Below are positions 45,301 through 55,936 of a stretch of DNA of 64,000 nucleotides, piece after piece (the stretch's first letter is position 1; every line of letters starts with the position of its first letter). The notes under the pieces were generated by a model. That model was not told the origin of the DNA, searched no databases, and was given only the letters and a program-made list of their open reading frames with translations. Made by a program: the position numbers and the translations under genes. Source of the DNA: Isoetes taiwanensis (lineage: Eukaryota > Streptophyta > Lycopodiopsida > Isoetales > Isoetaceae); NCBI GenBank assembly GCA_021234155.1, contig JAJEKV010000022.1, positions 5,787,852 through 5,851,851 on the forward strand, given 5' to 3'.

Positions 45301-46280
45301 ACGTATTGAATTTTATTAAAAGACTGTCAATTTTGTACGCATAGACTTTCTAGACAAAAACTACATGTTGTTTCTAGCATTTTCGGAACAATACTATAGG
45401 TGGTCTTCAGGTATTGTTTTTTGGCAAAAAAGACAGCACAAAACTACACATAGCGCCAAATTTGGGGTTATAGTGTTTTCATTCATAAACTAAAAGTGCT
45501 TATGATCACAAAAATGTAGTGATTTGTCATCTTCACCATTGCGTGTATAATTGAAAAAACTATTAGATATTTAGTGGAAAGATTGCAAGTCTTTATATGC
45601 AAAAACTTAAGAAGCTTAAGAATAGAAACGTTAGTGGTTTATCATTAGTGGATTACCAACCTTAATAAGTACTACAATACATAAGAAACCATCCACAATC
45701 CTTAATAGTTTAGTCTAGTAATTTGAAATGCTTTAGACTATATAGCAATACTTGTTTATAAATGATAACCATGAATCTAGTGTACTACAAAACCATGCAT
45801 TTCTACAACTAACAATTACATCTAAGTTTGATAAACAAACTAGTGTTTTAATACAATAACCTAAACACTTCAACTAATTAAATAATGGTGATTTACTGCA
45901 TATAACACATCGCGAGTGTGCATTTAGCACAATAACTAACCACATCATAAAATCACATAAATAGAGCCGCGACATCAAACCACATCCACAATTATCATAT
46001 TATACCACATTGGGAAACCCTACCTCTAAAACATTATAATATACCACATCCATTTACCAACATAAAATACCACTTTGACAAACACTAGGAAGGAGCCATT
46101 AGCAATTTCCATGCCATAATACCACCCTAGTGAACCTTACAAGAAAACCAAGTAGTTTAGCCTCATATGGTTTTTAATGAAATTAACCCACAAAGACCCA
46201 TTGGTTTTGTGGAATGGTTTTCTAGTCATAACCATGGGAAAAACCATGTAGTTTTTTTTTTTTTGGATGCCTTGTGAGAG

Positions 46281-46970
46281 TTGCTTCATTAAAATAGGAA
46301 GCCTGCATAGAGGAGTGATTTATTTCTCCAGTGTGTCCATTTCAATAGTAACAATGTAATGCTTAAGGAATGCAACACTGATTAAAGTGTTTAAGTCTAT
46401 TGTTTGATTGTACAGTCATCTAAGTGATACTTTTGCAAATCCAATGATGATTTCAGATATTGTTCTTAAACCGAAGATTGTTTTAACAAATTTGATCATG
46501 ATTGTTCAATTAAAAAGTTAGTTTTCCTTCAATTTTATGCAATGTACTCATTGCAGCCTTCAATGGTCTACCTGATATCTTATGGGGACACGACCTCAGC
46601 CTTGGTGGTACCAATACCCCCCAAAGGTGGACATCTCATAATTTAAAGTGGCTTTGCTTATTTGGCATGTTGCTATGCTCACAATATAGGCTATCTCATT
46701 GGGCACGTTGCCATGTGGCATGTATAGCCATTAAGACTCATACATGGCAGCCATTAGCATTTAGCACTTAAGTGTGCAGCCCAAAAAAAAACTCATTATA
46801 ATTTAAGCTAATATTGCATTTAAATAACAGTCGAAGTTGTGGGCAAACGAGGTGTTTACAAGGACACGGAGCTTGAGAAGGGAGATGATATATTCTCAAA
46901 AGGGATCACATTTTTTGTACAACTCTGCTGTCACAATCTGTGGCCAAATAGCTCATTGAATCGTTAAGAG
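46281..46970 (+). repeat. 690-bp tandem repeat, unit interrupted on its left by the transposon
   Basis: Starts TTGCTTCATTAAAATAGGAA and ends TGAATCGTTAAGAG. It repeats from 46971 with the same order of words (GTGTGTCCATTTCAA, TTGTTTGATTGTACAGTCAT, GCAATGTACTCATTGCAGCC). Offset is 690 bp. Confidence 0.9.
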
Positions 46971-47510
46971 TTGCTTCATTAAGATAGGAAGCCTGCACAG
47001 AGGAGTGCTTATATATAACATTTATAGTGATTTGTTTCTCCAGTGTGTCCATTTCAAGAAATAGCAACAATGTAATGCTTGAGGGAATGCAATGCTAATT
47101 AAAAGCCTTTTAAGTCTATTGTTTGATTGTACAGTCATCTAAGCGATAGTTCTATAAATCCAATGATGATTTCAGATATTGTTCTTAAACCGAAGATTGT
47201 TTTAACAAATTTGATCGTGATTGTTCAATTAAAAAGTTAGTTTTCCTTCAATTTTATGCAATGTACTCATTGCAGCCTTCAATGGTCTGCCTGATATCCT
47301 ATGGGGGCACCACCTCAGCCCTGGCGGTACCAATTCCCCCCAAAGTTTGACATCTCATAATTTAAAGTGGTTTTGCGTATTTGGCATGTTACCAGGCTCA
47401 TAATATAGGCTATCTCATTGGGCACGTTGCCATGTGGCATGTATAGCCATTGAGACTCATACATGGCAGCCATTAACATTCTGCACTTGTGTGCAGCCAA
47501 TTGCCCTCCC
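46971..47510 (+). repeat. 690-bp tandem repeat, second unit (right-truncated)
   Basis: Uninterrupted copy that shows the transposon's empty target site at its left border. It ends near GTGTGCAGCCAATTGCCCTC, which also follows in the split copy at 38719. Confidence 0.9.
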
Positions 47511-48499
47511 TCCAAAATGCAATGTCGTGAAATTTCCACAAAGTTTGGATGGCGTTTTATACGCATTTATATAGAAGGTAGGCAAGAAACAACTAGGAAA
47601 GAGATAGGTTGGCATATAGGAAGTGATGGAGGCGCTAAATTTGTCCACAATGTTCGTGCTAGGCAGGAGGCTAACCAACTCAACTGGGACAATAATCTAT
47701 TACAAAATGTACAACTTCAAACAACCTCTTTAGCAACTAAATTTCCGAACTTTCTATTTTCTTATGATAAAGAATCCTATTATATATCAGGTAAAAATTA
47801 CATGACTACATAGCAAGTAGACAGGGTGGTGCACAAGAAAAATACCAACAACCTATCTAGACGAGCAGCAAGTGCAAATGTGGAAACAAGTGCAAATCTT
47901 GTAGACCAAATTCCAAACCTAAACAAGGGCGTACATTGAAAAGATGAAGGGTAGATTGAGGGGGGTCCTCATTAAAATCGTTGTCAACCTTTACAAGCAC
48001 TGCAGAATTAAGAGAGGGGTCTAAATCACGGGACAATCGAGGCCCTTGAATAACATTCATGCACGTAGTACCTGGTTTCAACAATTCAACACATTTAAAG
48101 AAATGAGAAATAAATAAAATAAGCAAGGGCACCATTTCCCAAACCCAAGCCTAAGCTATTGAATGTAGAGTGAACAGAAAGCAAGAGCCAGTTTATGAAT
48201 TAAATCAAGAATGCTTTTCTTTTACTACATTCCTGATCTGCACAGAGTATAGAGGCAACAGGATCCAAGTACAGATGCTCCTTCATAATGCCATGTATTA
48301 AATCTTAAGATAGATGTAAGATCACAAGGGTAATACAAGCAAGGATGCTAGATCCTGTTACTGTACCAGAGATAGCAAGGATTGCACTGTACATGGTGAA
48401 GCATTTAATTCTAGTTTCTACTGAAGGTAGAAACAGATCAGTAGAAACAAACTGAAAAAAAAAAAGGAAAGAAAAGAAGAAGATGGGAGGGATAGTAAG
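47511..48499. other. Unassigned region; downstream flank of the EPFL gene
   Basis: Includes a 116-residue plus frame (47463-47813) that begins in the repeat, and a 92-residue minus frame (47857-48135). Neither has a family signature. No RNA gene was noticed. Confidence 0.35.
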
Positions 48500-48505
48500 T
48501 TTATT
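48500..48505 (-). terminator. Candidate poly(A) signal of the EPFL gene
   Basis: AATAAA on the minus strand about 185 bases past the stop codon. Between it and the stop lie A-rich tracts and a 45-bp-spaced pair of GTCCGCGGAGA words (48512, 48557). Confidence 0.35.
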
Positions 48506-48687
48506 TGTATAGTCCGCGGAGATGTGATATCTATGAAACAAAAATGATTTTTATCGTCCGCGGAGACCAACTGATCTATGAGATGAAACAACAAACTGGA
48601 AGGAAATAGAATGGAGGTTGGTTTAAGTACTAAGTAGTGGAACAAATGGGAGAAAAGAAAAGGAAAAAAAAAAAAAAAACAGAATGG

Positions 48688-49732
48688 CTAAGGCATGTAT
48701 AGTTTGCTTCCACATTTGCACCTCCAGGCTTCAGGATAATATTCAGAGGTTTTGGCAATGCCAGGTTGAATTGGAACATGCACAGGCTTGCAGGGATAAC
48801 AGCCCCTGCATTTGTAAGTGCATTGTGGAGGCGATGATCCTGGCCCGCTCAAACTCCTCCTTATCACAGATCCCTCCTCTTTCTGATTTTCTTCGCCGAT
48901 TCTTCCTTCGCCATAGCCCACCTCCGCCGGATTCTGCAGCCACCATTTGCCATCTTAAATCAGAAAAAAAAACCATCTGGGTTCTTCTTAACACAATCAC
49001 AAAAAAATACAATCAGAAAATAAAAAACCCATCTTTTGAATTTGATCCTTGTATGTATCAGACACCCGATCTCAAACAAAGAGAAAACATTTTGGGCTCT
49101 TCGAAACCTTTGTGGGTTCGATCCAAAAAATGCTCACCTCTGTCACTGCAGCTGATAGCGGAAAGGCCTCTTCGTTTTCCCACGCATCTGCAACATCGAA
49201 CATTCAGAACAAAACAAACAAAAAAGGATTAAAAAAAAAAATCTGCATCATTATTTCAAACTCTACAACAGTTTCGCAGCGCAACTTGTTCCATATTTTA
49301 CTCGGATTGGCATGTCGGTGTTTAAAAAAGGGAGCAATTCCAATGCTGCGGAGTTTGGAAGCACTAAATTATGAGCATTTTATGAATTGGTGACAGGCAA
49401 TCTAAGAAAAACAAAGGATCGTGCATGCCGAACCGCCGACAGGGAGATTTGGGCATTCCGTTAACTCTCTGCACTGACTTCATAATATACAGGAGCAATA
49501 TAAAACCCAATATACAATTTCCAACAATTCATAGTTTAGGACGGAAAAGAACACGAAGAAACCGTCAAACTGAACAGGACCCAGAAAAAAAAAGCTTGAA
49601 TAAGCAAAAAAAAATGCTAGGCTTACCGAGACCAGAGGAATGTGGGCGGCCGCATGCTGATAAACAGAAGACCATGGAAAATGCGAGAACATAATAGAGA
49701 GCAAGGACCGGTCTGACAAATTTCTTTTCCAT
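48688..49732 (-). CDS. EPFL-family secreted cysteine-rich peptide, three exons (133 aa)
   Basis: Minus-strand exons: 49732-49627, 49187-49138 and 48933-48688. Introns (439 and 204 bp) are GTAAGC...GCAG and GTGAGC...GCAG with exact phase joins. Exon 1 encodes a signal peptide (MEKKFVRPVLALYYVLAF and a hydrophobic run to about residue 27). Exon 2 is 50 nt. Exon 3 encodes the mature domain: GPGSSPPQC (82-90), six cysteines at 90, 94, 97, 100, 124 and 126, KPVHVPIQPG and YYPEAWRCKCGSKLYMP at the C-terminus. EPF/EPFL peptides are apoplastic ligands of ERECTA-family receptor kinases controlling stomatal patterning and growth. The six-Cys form and this tail resemble the EPFL1-3 type. An in-frame upstream ATG (49783) exists, but the later one gives the better signal peptide. 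The frame is intact. Confidence 0.92.
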
Positions 49733-50015
49733 ACCATAAACGTGTTTGATCCGAGTTACGATCGCGGAAAACAAAAAATGCAACAGCGGCAGCAGAAGAA
49801 TGAGAAGATTTTTTCGTTCATAAGGGCAGAGGCAAATAGAATGCGGCTGGGTTTTTTTTTTCCGAAGCAGACGATCAGACGAAACCCAATATTCGAATCA
49901 AATCTATAAGAAATTTTTGATGGCCACTTTTTGCTGATAAATCCGGGGAGCTCCAAAAGTAAGCTGCAGCGGCGATTAGAGACAGAAGCAGGTGCTGAGG
50001 GGAGGAATTAAGGGC

Positions 50016-50023
50016 TTTATATA
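50016..50023 (-). promoter_or_regulatory. TATA box of the EPFL gene
   Basis: TATATAAA (minus strand) in CTATATAAAGCC. A start site about 25-30 bases downstream would give a 5' UTR of roughly 255 nt. Position and sequence suit a plant core promoter. Confidence 0.6.
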
Positions 50024-50029
50024 GAGATC

Positions 50030-53000
50030 AGAACAGGTAAAAATCCCTATCAAGGGCTGACAATTTTCCACCGGGATAAAAAGCGAAGAGCAGTACTGTT
50101 ACATTGCAGGGAAAGGGCGAGGAAATTTGGGCAGAGAAGGAAAAAGGATCGAATAAATAATCGAATGGGAACGGAAATATGGACCGATCAGGCCGATGGA
50201 AGGGAGCAGGCAGGGAAAGGGATGGATTTTTTTTTTTTTTTTCTGTGTGGAGGGGCTAGATTATGACAGTGATTGTGTTGCGCAAGTCAATCCGACAGCG
50301 GCTATTTGGCCCCGATTGCAGAGGCGCAGGCTTATCGGAGGATGGATTTTGGATGAGTAAGCTTGTGCCGGAGTCCGAGTACAGAGCCCAGTCCGGTCGT
50401 CTGCCAAAAGAGCTCCTCCACAACTAAACTCTCACGTTAAATACTCAAAAAAAAACATACGACATCTGGCCAAACTGTTGTAATTATGTAAGCATTTGTT
50501 TTTTTCTTTTTCTGTATTTTCTTTTGTTTTATCATAGGTTTTCTTTTGTTTTTTCAACCTATGATTCTATGCTTAGATCCTCTTGCACGGCTTTGCCACT
50601 TCCAAATTTATACCATGGTCTTCGAGTTTGCACTAGCTGACCAATTTCCGTTGCTATAACACGACCCATCAAAACAAAAAAAAAAGAACTAGAACAAGAC
50701 CTATGGTGGTGCTCAAAAACTGGCTAGCCATTTTGCCTGACTTCATAACTCTCGATGGCCCATGTGAATGCCTAACCCGAGGTGGCATTTTGTATCTATG
50801 TTTGTGACTTAATCTTCGAGGTGAAGATTGATCCCAAACATGGTCAACCTATCTTCATCCCAGATTCATCATCTAGCCAAAAAACTCAAGAATCCATTTC
50901 TCATGACATATGAACAAGCCATTGCTTCCCCCTTTCCTAATAGAGCTCCATGTTCTCATCGGTCGCACCTTAGAAAGAGCTCCCCGAATGCCTTATCTAT
51001 AGACAATATCTCCTCCTTACGGTCATGTCATTGCCAACCAAGTTGCCATGTCGTAGCCAACTATTCCCTCGCAATTGTCTGCCCTTTGTTTCCCCTCTAA
51101 TGTCGGTTGCCTTCTACAACTTACAGTTGTACAACTCAGGGCCTGACTCTACATTCATTGACACCCATGTTACAACAGAATCCTTCATCTTGTGACCAAT
51201 CACCATCTTCAGAGAAGAAAGGTTTATGTCCTTTTGCTTAAAAGGATGCCTCAGATCTCGTAATTGTCAAAACAAGCTAGATGGATCTGTCTTTTCCTGA
51301 GTTCAATTGCTCGAATAATATCACATGGAAGAGTACTCTGGATTCTCATAACTTGCATTGTATTGTTCTCATCACAGCATTTAGGTCTGGTTCTTAAGTT
51401 AGCATTTAGGTAATGTCCTTGCGTTTGTTATCGTCATCCATGATACTCTCATGTTTGTCATCCAATATATTTGTTGTATATAGTAGGACAATTGCCAGGC
51501 TTCAAAACATAGATCTTTACAATCAGTATGTGGTCCTTTTACGTTGTCTTTTCGCTACTAATGTCACATAATGAGGAAGCATATTCCTTTCCGGGTGTTA
51601 TAGGACTAAAAGGATGTCAAAATACCTACATTCAATGCACAATTGATCATGTTGAACGTGTATGCAAGTTTATATGGTTGGTACCGCACTATTTAAGCAT
51701 TGGAAAAGATAAATCTACGCTTTATTTCATTGTTTTATCCTCGAAGTGCTTATCATATAGCAGTTCGATACTGCACTTCATTAGCAGGCACTAGAAGACA
51801 AGATTACCAAACCACTTTAAGTTCGAATTGTGCATAGTCATGACAAGGCTAAGAAATGAGGTTTAGCCAAGTGAAAGAAGATGATTGGGAGAGGATACAT
51901 GATATGTTGCTTCTCATAAATGAAAACAAAATAGAAAAAATCTTGTGATACGGTGAGTCCGATAGAGGAGATACTTCAAAAATAAAGCATCACGATATTC
52001 AACATATACTTGCAAAGCATAGGATCAAGTTGAGGGAACACATACCATAATGGCGAGTTGGAACAGATGAATTCAAACGATATGGGGCATGGAAGTGTGT
52101 GTATAAGTCCATCTAATAAAAGCGAGCATAGATATGTGTGAACAACACACAAAAGCCAAGAAGGGCAGCTTAGGGCAAAAATTATAGAGTGCTACACTTG
52201 GGAGCTGGAAAAGGGGTTAGTTAAGGTGGGCACTAGACTAGGGTTTCTATTATATGTGTGTGAATGTGTCTGGGAGCTGGGAGCTGTCTTGTCTAATGAG
52301 GTGATATTTTTCTATAGGACAAATGGTTCTTTCACAAAGGCCATTCACATGCATTGCATTGTGGGGTTTTAAAAAAAAATGGAAAAAAAAAAAAAAAAAT
52401 TTTGAGGGAACCCTAACCTAAAATGCTAAAGTAAAGAGGGTGTTTATTCATTGTACCACAAGGTTGAAATCCTTGGAAGTGACTAGTATCTATATAAGTC
52501 CAACGTTAGGTGCCTTGGGTAGCTAAACCTGAAGGATTAATCTGGGCCTATTTACTCTGGTAGCCCAATACGCATGTGTAAAGAATTTTTAAAGAGTGCA
52601 TGAACCAAGGAATAGAGGGTACCAAAAGCCCTGTTGATACTGAAATGTTGAGTAGATGACGAACTGATTACACTATCAGTATGTAGTTTATGTGGTTTAT
52701 GATGAGGTAAGCAGAGGGTACCAGGCAGGGTCGGAAAAGGAAAGGCAGGCAGGAGGATTTTACTGGATAGAATATAAGGCCTGTGTCTCTCATTCTGCAA
52801 CATTCTGCAGATTTGTGCCCCAGATTTAAGGGCAGTAAAGGGATGCGATTCTGCTGCATAAAGGGCTGCGCCTGGCTTTACAGGCCCTGCGCCTGCGCCA
52901 AATGAGTAGTGAAGAAAAGTACAGCAGAATTTGAATGCCTGGCTCCTTTGATAACCGTGTCTTGTCAATGGCTGCCAGGCATGCATTCCCATTTGCCCAA

Positions 53001-55265
53001 AAAAAAAAGCTTCCTTTTCTGCCCCAGAATCCTTCCCTTCCGATCTTGCGTTCTGTCGATTATTAATCCGACATGCACGTCCTGATCTTGCATGGATTCT
53101 GTTGCCCCCCCTCGCCCGTCCGATTCCCTCCCCCCCAACGGCCCGGATCTTCCTACCCCCCTTCACGTGTTTGTTTCTCTCACCCTTTATTTTTATATTT
53201 ATCCTTCTTTGCCGTTTAGACGTTTAAACTCTTTTCCTTGTCGTTATTCTAGTTGTTTTGTCTTCTTTAAGTATGCTTTGACTTTGACGTCCCCTTGTTC
53301 TCCCCCACTACTTGTAATTTTTTGTTGTAATTTTCTACCCCTGTCTTTGACTTGTCTAGCCCAAGTACCCCCGCTTCACGTTCCCTCTTGCTCCCCCCTC
53401 TCCGTCACCCCCTTCGTTGCTCGATCGCTACGCCACCCCCTCCAGTGCGTGACCACCTGCGCTCGATGCCTGTGCTCTCCCTATTTATTATTCGTTTTCG
53501 TTAATCCCAGTTACTTTGTTTATTCCTTAAGTGAGAGTTTTCCACAGTGATTATAATTGTGTGCACTTCTGATATTGACATAGTTTCCACTGATCGCGTG
53601 CACTGAATAAAAGTTTACTAAAATGAGTTGTTTACTTTTGACTAGGGCATAATCTTGATTGTTTTCATGCAATTATCAGAATGTCCACTTTCAAAGGAAA
53701 TGGTGCGTTGGAATATTATTTCCAAACTTCACAATTTTCTACAAATATTGACAATGAAGATCATCTGTCCATCTGATGTTGACAATGTGGAGATTCTGTG
53801 CATTCATATGGAGATAGTATTCCATATGAGTGGTGGCCATCATTTCTATACATAGTTCCCGAGTAACATAGGGCACACATATTGATGATCAACTCAAGCT
53901 TGTACTTAGAAAGTGTATCGTGATGTATGTCTTAACTGCAACATCATGAGTGCAAACATCAAGTCATGTCTATCTATTGAGATGAAGAAAGAAAGCATAT
54001 GAAGTTTCATGACTAGCAGTCATAAACATGCACCATAATATTGTACATGGAATCTATTGTGCACACTTTGAGGAATACTTATAAGATTGCACAAATGATT
54101 TCCAGCAAATTTCTCTTTTCTTGATTATTATGCCTTTTTGGTAAAAACATAGTTGGTTTTTGTTATATGGGATTAAGTTGTACATCAATAAGGAACTTGA
54201 AATACATGTATATAAATGACTCATGCCACCAAAATTAGAGTACGGAAAAGACCATTAGTGGCCTTTTGGGTCATAATTCGATAATAATATCCTTGGTGAG
54301 TGGTGTCTTTCTGGGTGCCAATAAACTTGTTTCCATCAAAGTGTCATGGGAAACACTGCAAACTACATGGTTATGGAGTTCAAATTAGATGATATCATCT
54401 TCAATAACCCATGGCAAATGAATCACAGTCATGGCAAATGGTCGAGAGTTAGTTCTAGATTAGAACTTATTTAGATTGATATATAAAGGAACTACGATGT
54501 AACATTGATTGAAAGCATATAAATAATTAAGTTAATATAATAGATAAGCCATAAAAGATTACGAAAGCCCGACAAAGTACTTCAAAAAATAATGGATTAG
54601 GTACATAACAAGGTCTTGCAAGCAAGAGGGGATGTGGCTATAAAAGTTATTCTTACCTAGAAAGTGATTAAAAAAAGGGATTTGAACCGTAAAATTCTTA
54701 TGCATGTGAATGTTGATGGAGTTCTCTCTTCTATTAAGTTGGGAATCCGCACGGGCTGGTCGTGCTTGCCATCTATTGGTTCACTTTTTTGATGCACTGC
54801 ATGTTCTTCAACATGGAAACCACCTTAAAGGGACTAGCTTCTTTAGTGCAGAAGGATTCTCCTCTTCAACTGTGTAACATAGGGAGGAGCTTTATAACGT
54901 GAGGGAAGCACGTCTACAAAAGAAATGGGCAGTCTATAGTGGGGGTGCAGTAATTATTCTAGACCATTGGACGTCTAACCCTTGGATTGGGTATGCCTAG
55001 ATATTCTAAATATCATAGTATTGTATTTGTTAATTTTGTTTGGTTTTGGGCCTCTGTGCTCTTTGCGGCCTCTCGACCATGCTTGCTGTGTCCCATGTCT
55101 ATTTATCTATCCATCCATCCATTCATCTATCTAGTCATAGATGACCACACTGGATGATTTATACTAAGATCTGTTTTGGACATTGCCACTGACTTATGAA
55201 TGTAGAGGGACCAATATTGTTTACGTACCCATATTTTACGTTTATATGCATTCCATACCTTCCTC
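50030..55265. other. Long intergenic stretch; no gene supported
   Basis: Upstream flank of the EPFL gene, with T and A homopolymers (50229-50243, 52382-52400). A 204-residue minus frame (52552-53166) and a 152-residue plus frame (53092-53550) lie in a locally GC- and pyrimidine-rich patch. Neither shows domains, and their overlap argues against both being coding. A TCTA/TCCA microsatellite occurs at about 55098-55130. I see no retroelement protein here. Confidence 0.4.
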
Positions 55266-55274
55266 ACAATGCTA
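55266..55274. repeat. LINE B target-site duplication (left)
   Basis: ACAATGCTA, repeated at 63251-63259 straight after the poly(A) tail (first A ambiguous with the tail). Confidence 0.8.
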
Positions 55275-55429
55275 AAAATAAACAGAGAAGCGACTACTTA
55301 CCATTGACGAGCGCCTATTTTCTTGAAAATGGCAGTTTTTTCGATTTAAACCCAATTCTTGGAAAATTTGGGTGAGATCAGCCAATTCTACCCCTGTAGA
55401 GGGTTAGCATTGGGATGAATTAGCTTCTA

Positions 55430-55834
55430 ATGGACAGTAGAATTTTCACAATCTTGTGGCAGGAATCGAAGATTATCTGTGGTTTTCTCAAAGGAAAAGA
55501 ATCAGACCTTTGGAACAGTTTAATTCATAATCAAATCTTCCCAGATAAATTATTTCAAGTTGAATACTCCTTCTCCCCGAGTTGCATTGAATTTGAAACT
55601 CAAATAATCGAATCTTGGTTGGAAGAGTTTGTTGGTCATAAGGATATCGCTGCTAAGGCATTTTCAGAGTCTTCAGAGAAAATTTTGATCACAGAATCAT
55701 GGTTAAAGTTTACAATGAGAGGTTCCTGGGAGAATTCGAATGCTAGATCTGGTTCTTTCTGTTCACAAATGACTGGGATGAGTATAGTTTTAGGTAATAT
55801 CCTTATTTCTCAATTCTTCTTTGCTGAATTTTAA
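55430..55834 (+). CDS. LINE B ORF0, 134 aa
   Basis: ATG-initiated leader ORF homologous to LINE A ORF0 over its first 70 or so residues (FTILWQESKIICGFLKG, LWNSLIHNQIFPDKLF, SWLEEFVG). The C-terminal part differs. It ends 102 bp before the ORF1 start. Function unknown. The homology in two copies is the main evidence that it is a real part of the element. Confidence 0.6.
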   Translation: MDSRIFTILWQESKIICGFLKGKESDLWNSLIHNQIFPDKLFQVEYSFSPSCIEFETQIIESWLEEFVGHKDIAAKAFSESSEKILITESWLKFTMRGSWENSNARSGSFCSQMTGMSIVLGNILISQFFFAEF

Positions 55835-55936
55835 TTTCTTTGCCTTAGGATCTTCTCTCTTCCTCTTTCTGTCTGCTTTTGCACTTTCCTTTCTCTGTTT
55901 TTGTCCTTCTGTTGTTTCAACCTGAACTTTTCTATT

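Larger units (their letters stand above)
38926..46276. mobile_element. 7.35-kb TIR DNA transposon (CMC-like?), transposase not found
   Basis: Left end CACAAGGCGCCCAAAAA and the reverse complement of the right end CACAAGGCATCCAAAAA form 17-bp inverted repeats with two mismatches. It sits inside a repeat whose next unit keeps the uninterrupted sequence TTAAGAGTTGCTTC (46965-46977). Here it reads TTAAGAG-element-AGAGTTGCTTC, so the TSD is AGAG (4 bp). CAC termini with a 3-4 bp TSD suggest the CACTA/Mirage/Chapaev group, by inference. Both ends carry dense TGGTTTT-type motifs in opposite orientation. No transposase frame was recognised, so it is non-autonomous or decayed. Confidence 0.75.

Noticed and set aside
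38962-46132. CACTA transposon starting at CACTACAAAACC and ending TAGTG with AAC duplications
   Set aside because: The two ends share only five bases as inverted repeats. The outer CACAAGG pair is longer and is confirmed by the empty site in the neighbouring repeat.
52552-53550. Overlapping long frames (204 aa minus, 152 aa plus) as genes
   Set aside because: They overlap on opposite strands in a compositionally skewed patch and show no domains, signal peptide or exon context.
55780-55852. Spliceosomal intron between LINE B ORF0 and ORF1 (GTAATATCC...TTAG)
   Set aside because: LINE A lacks matching splice sites, and a retroelement would lose an intron on passage through RNA. ORF0 is better read as separate.
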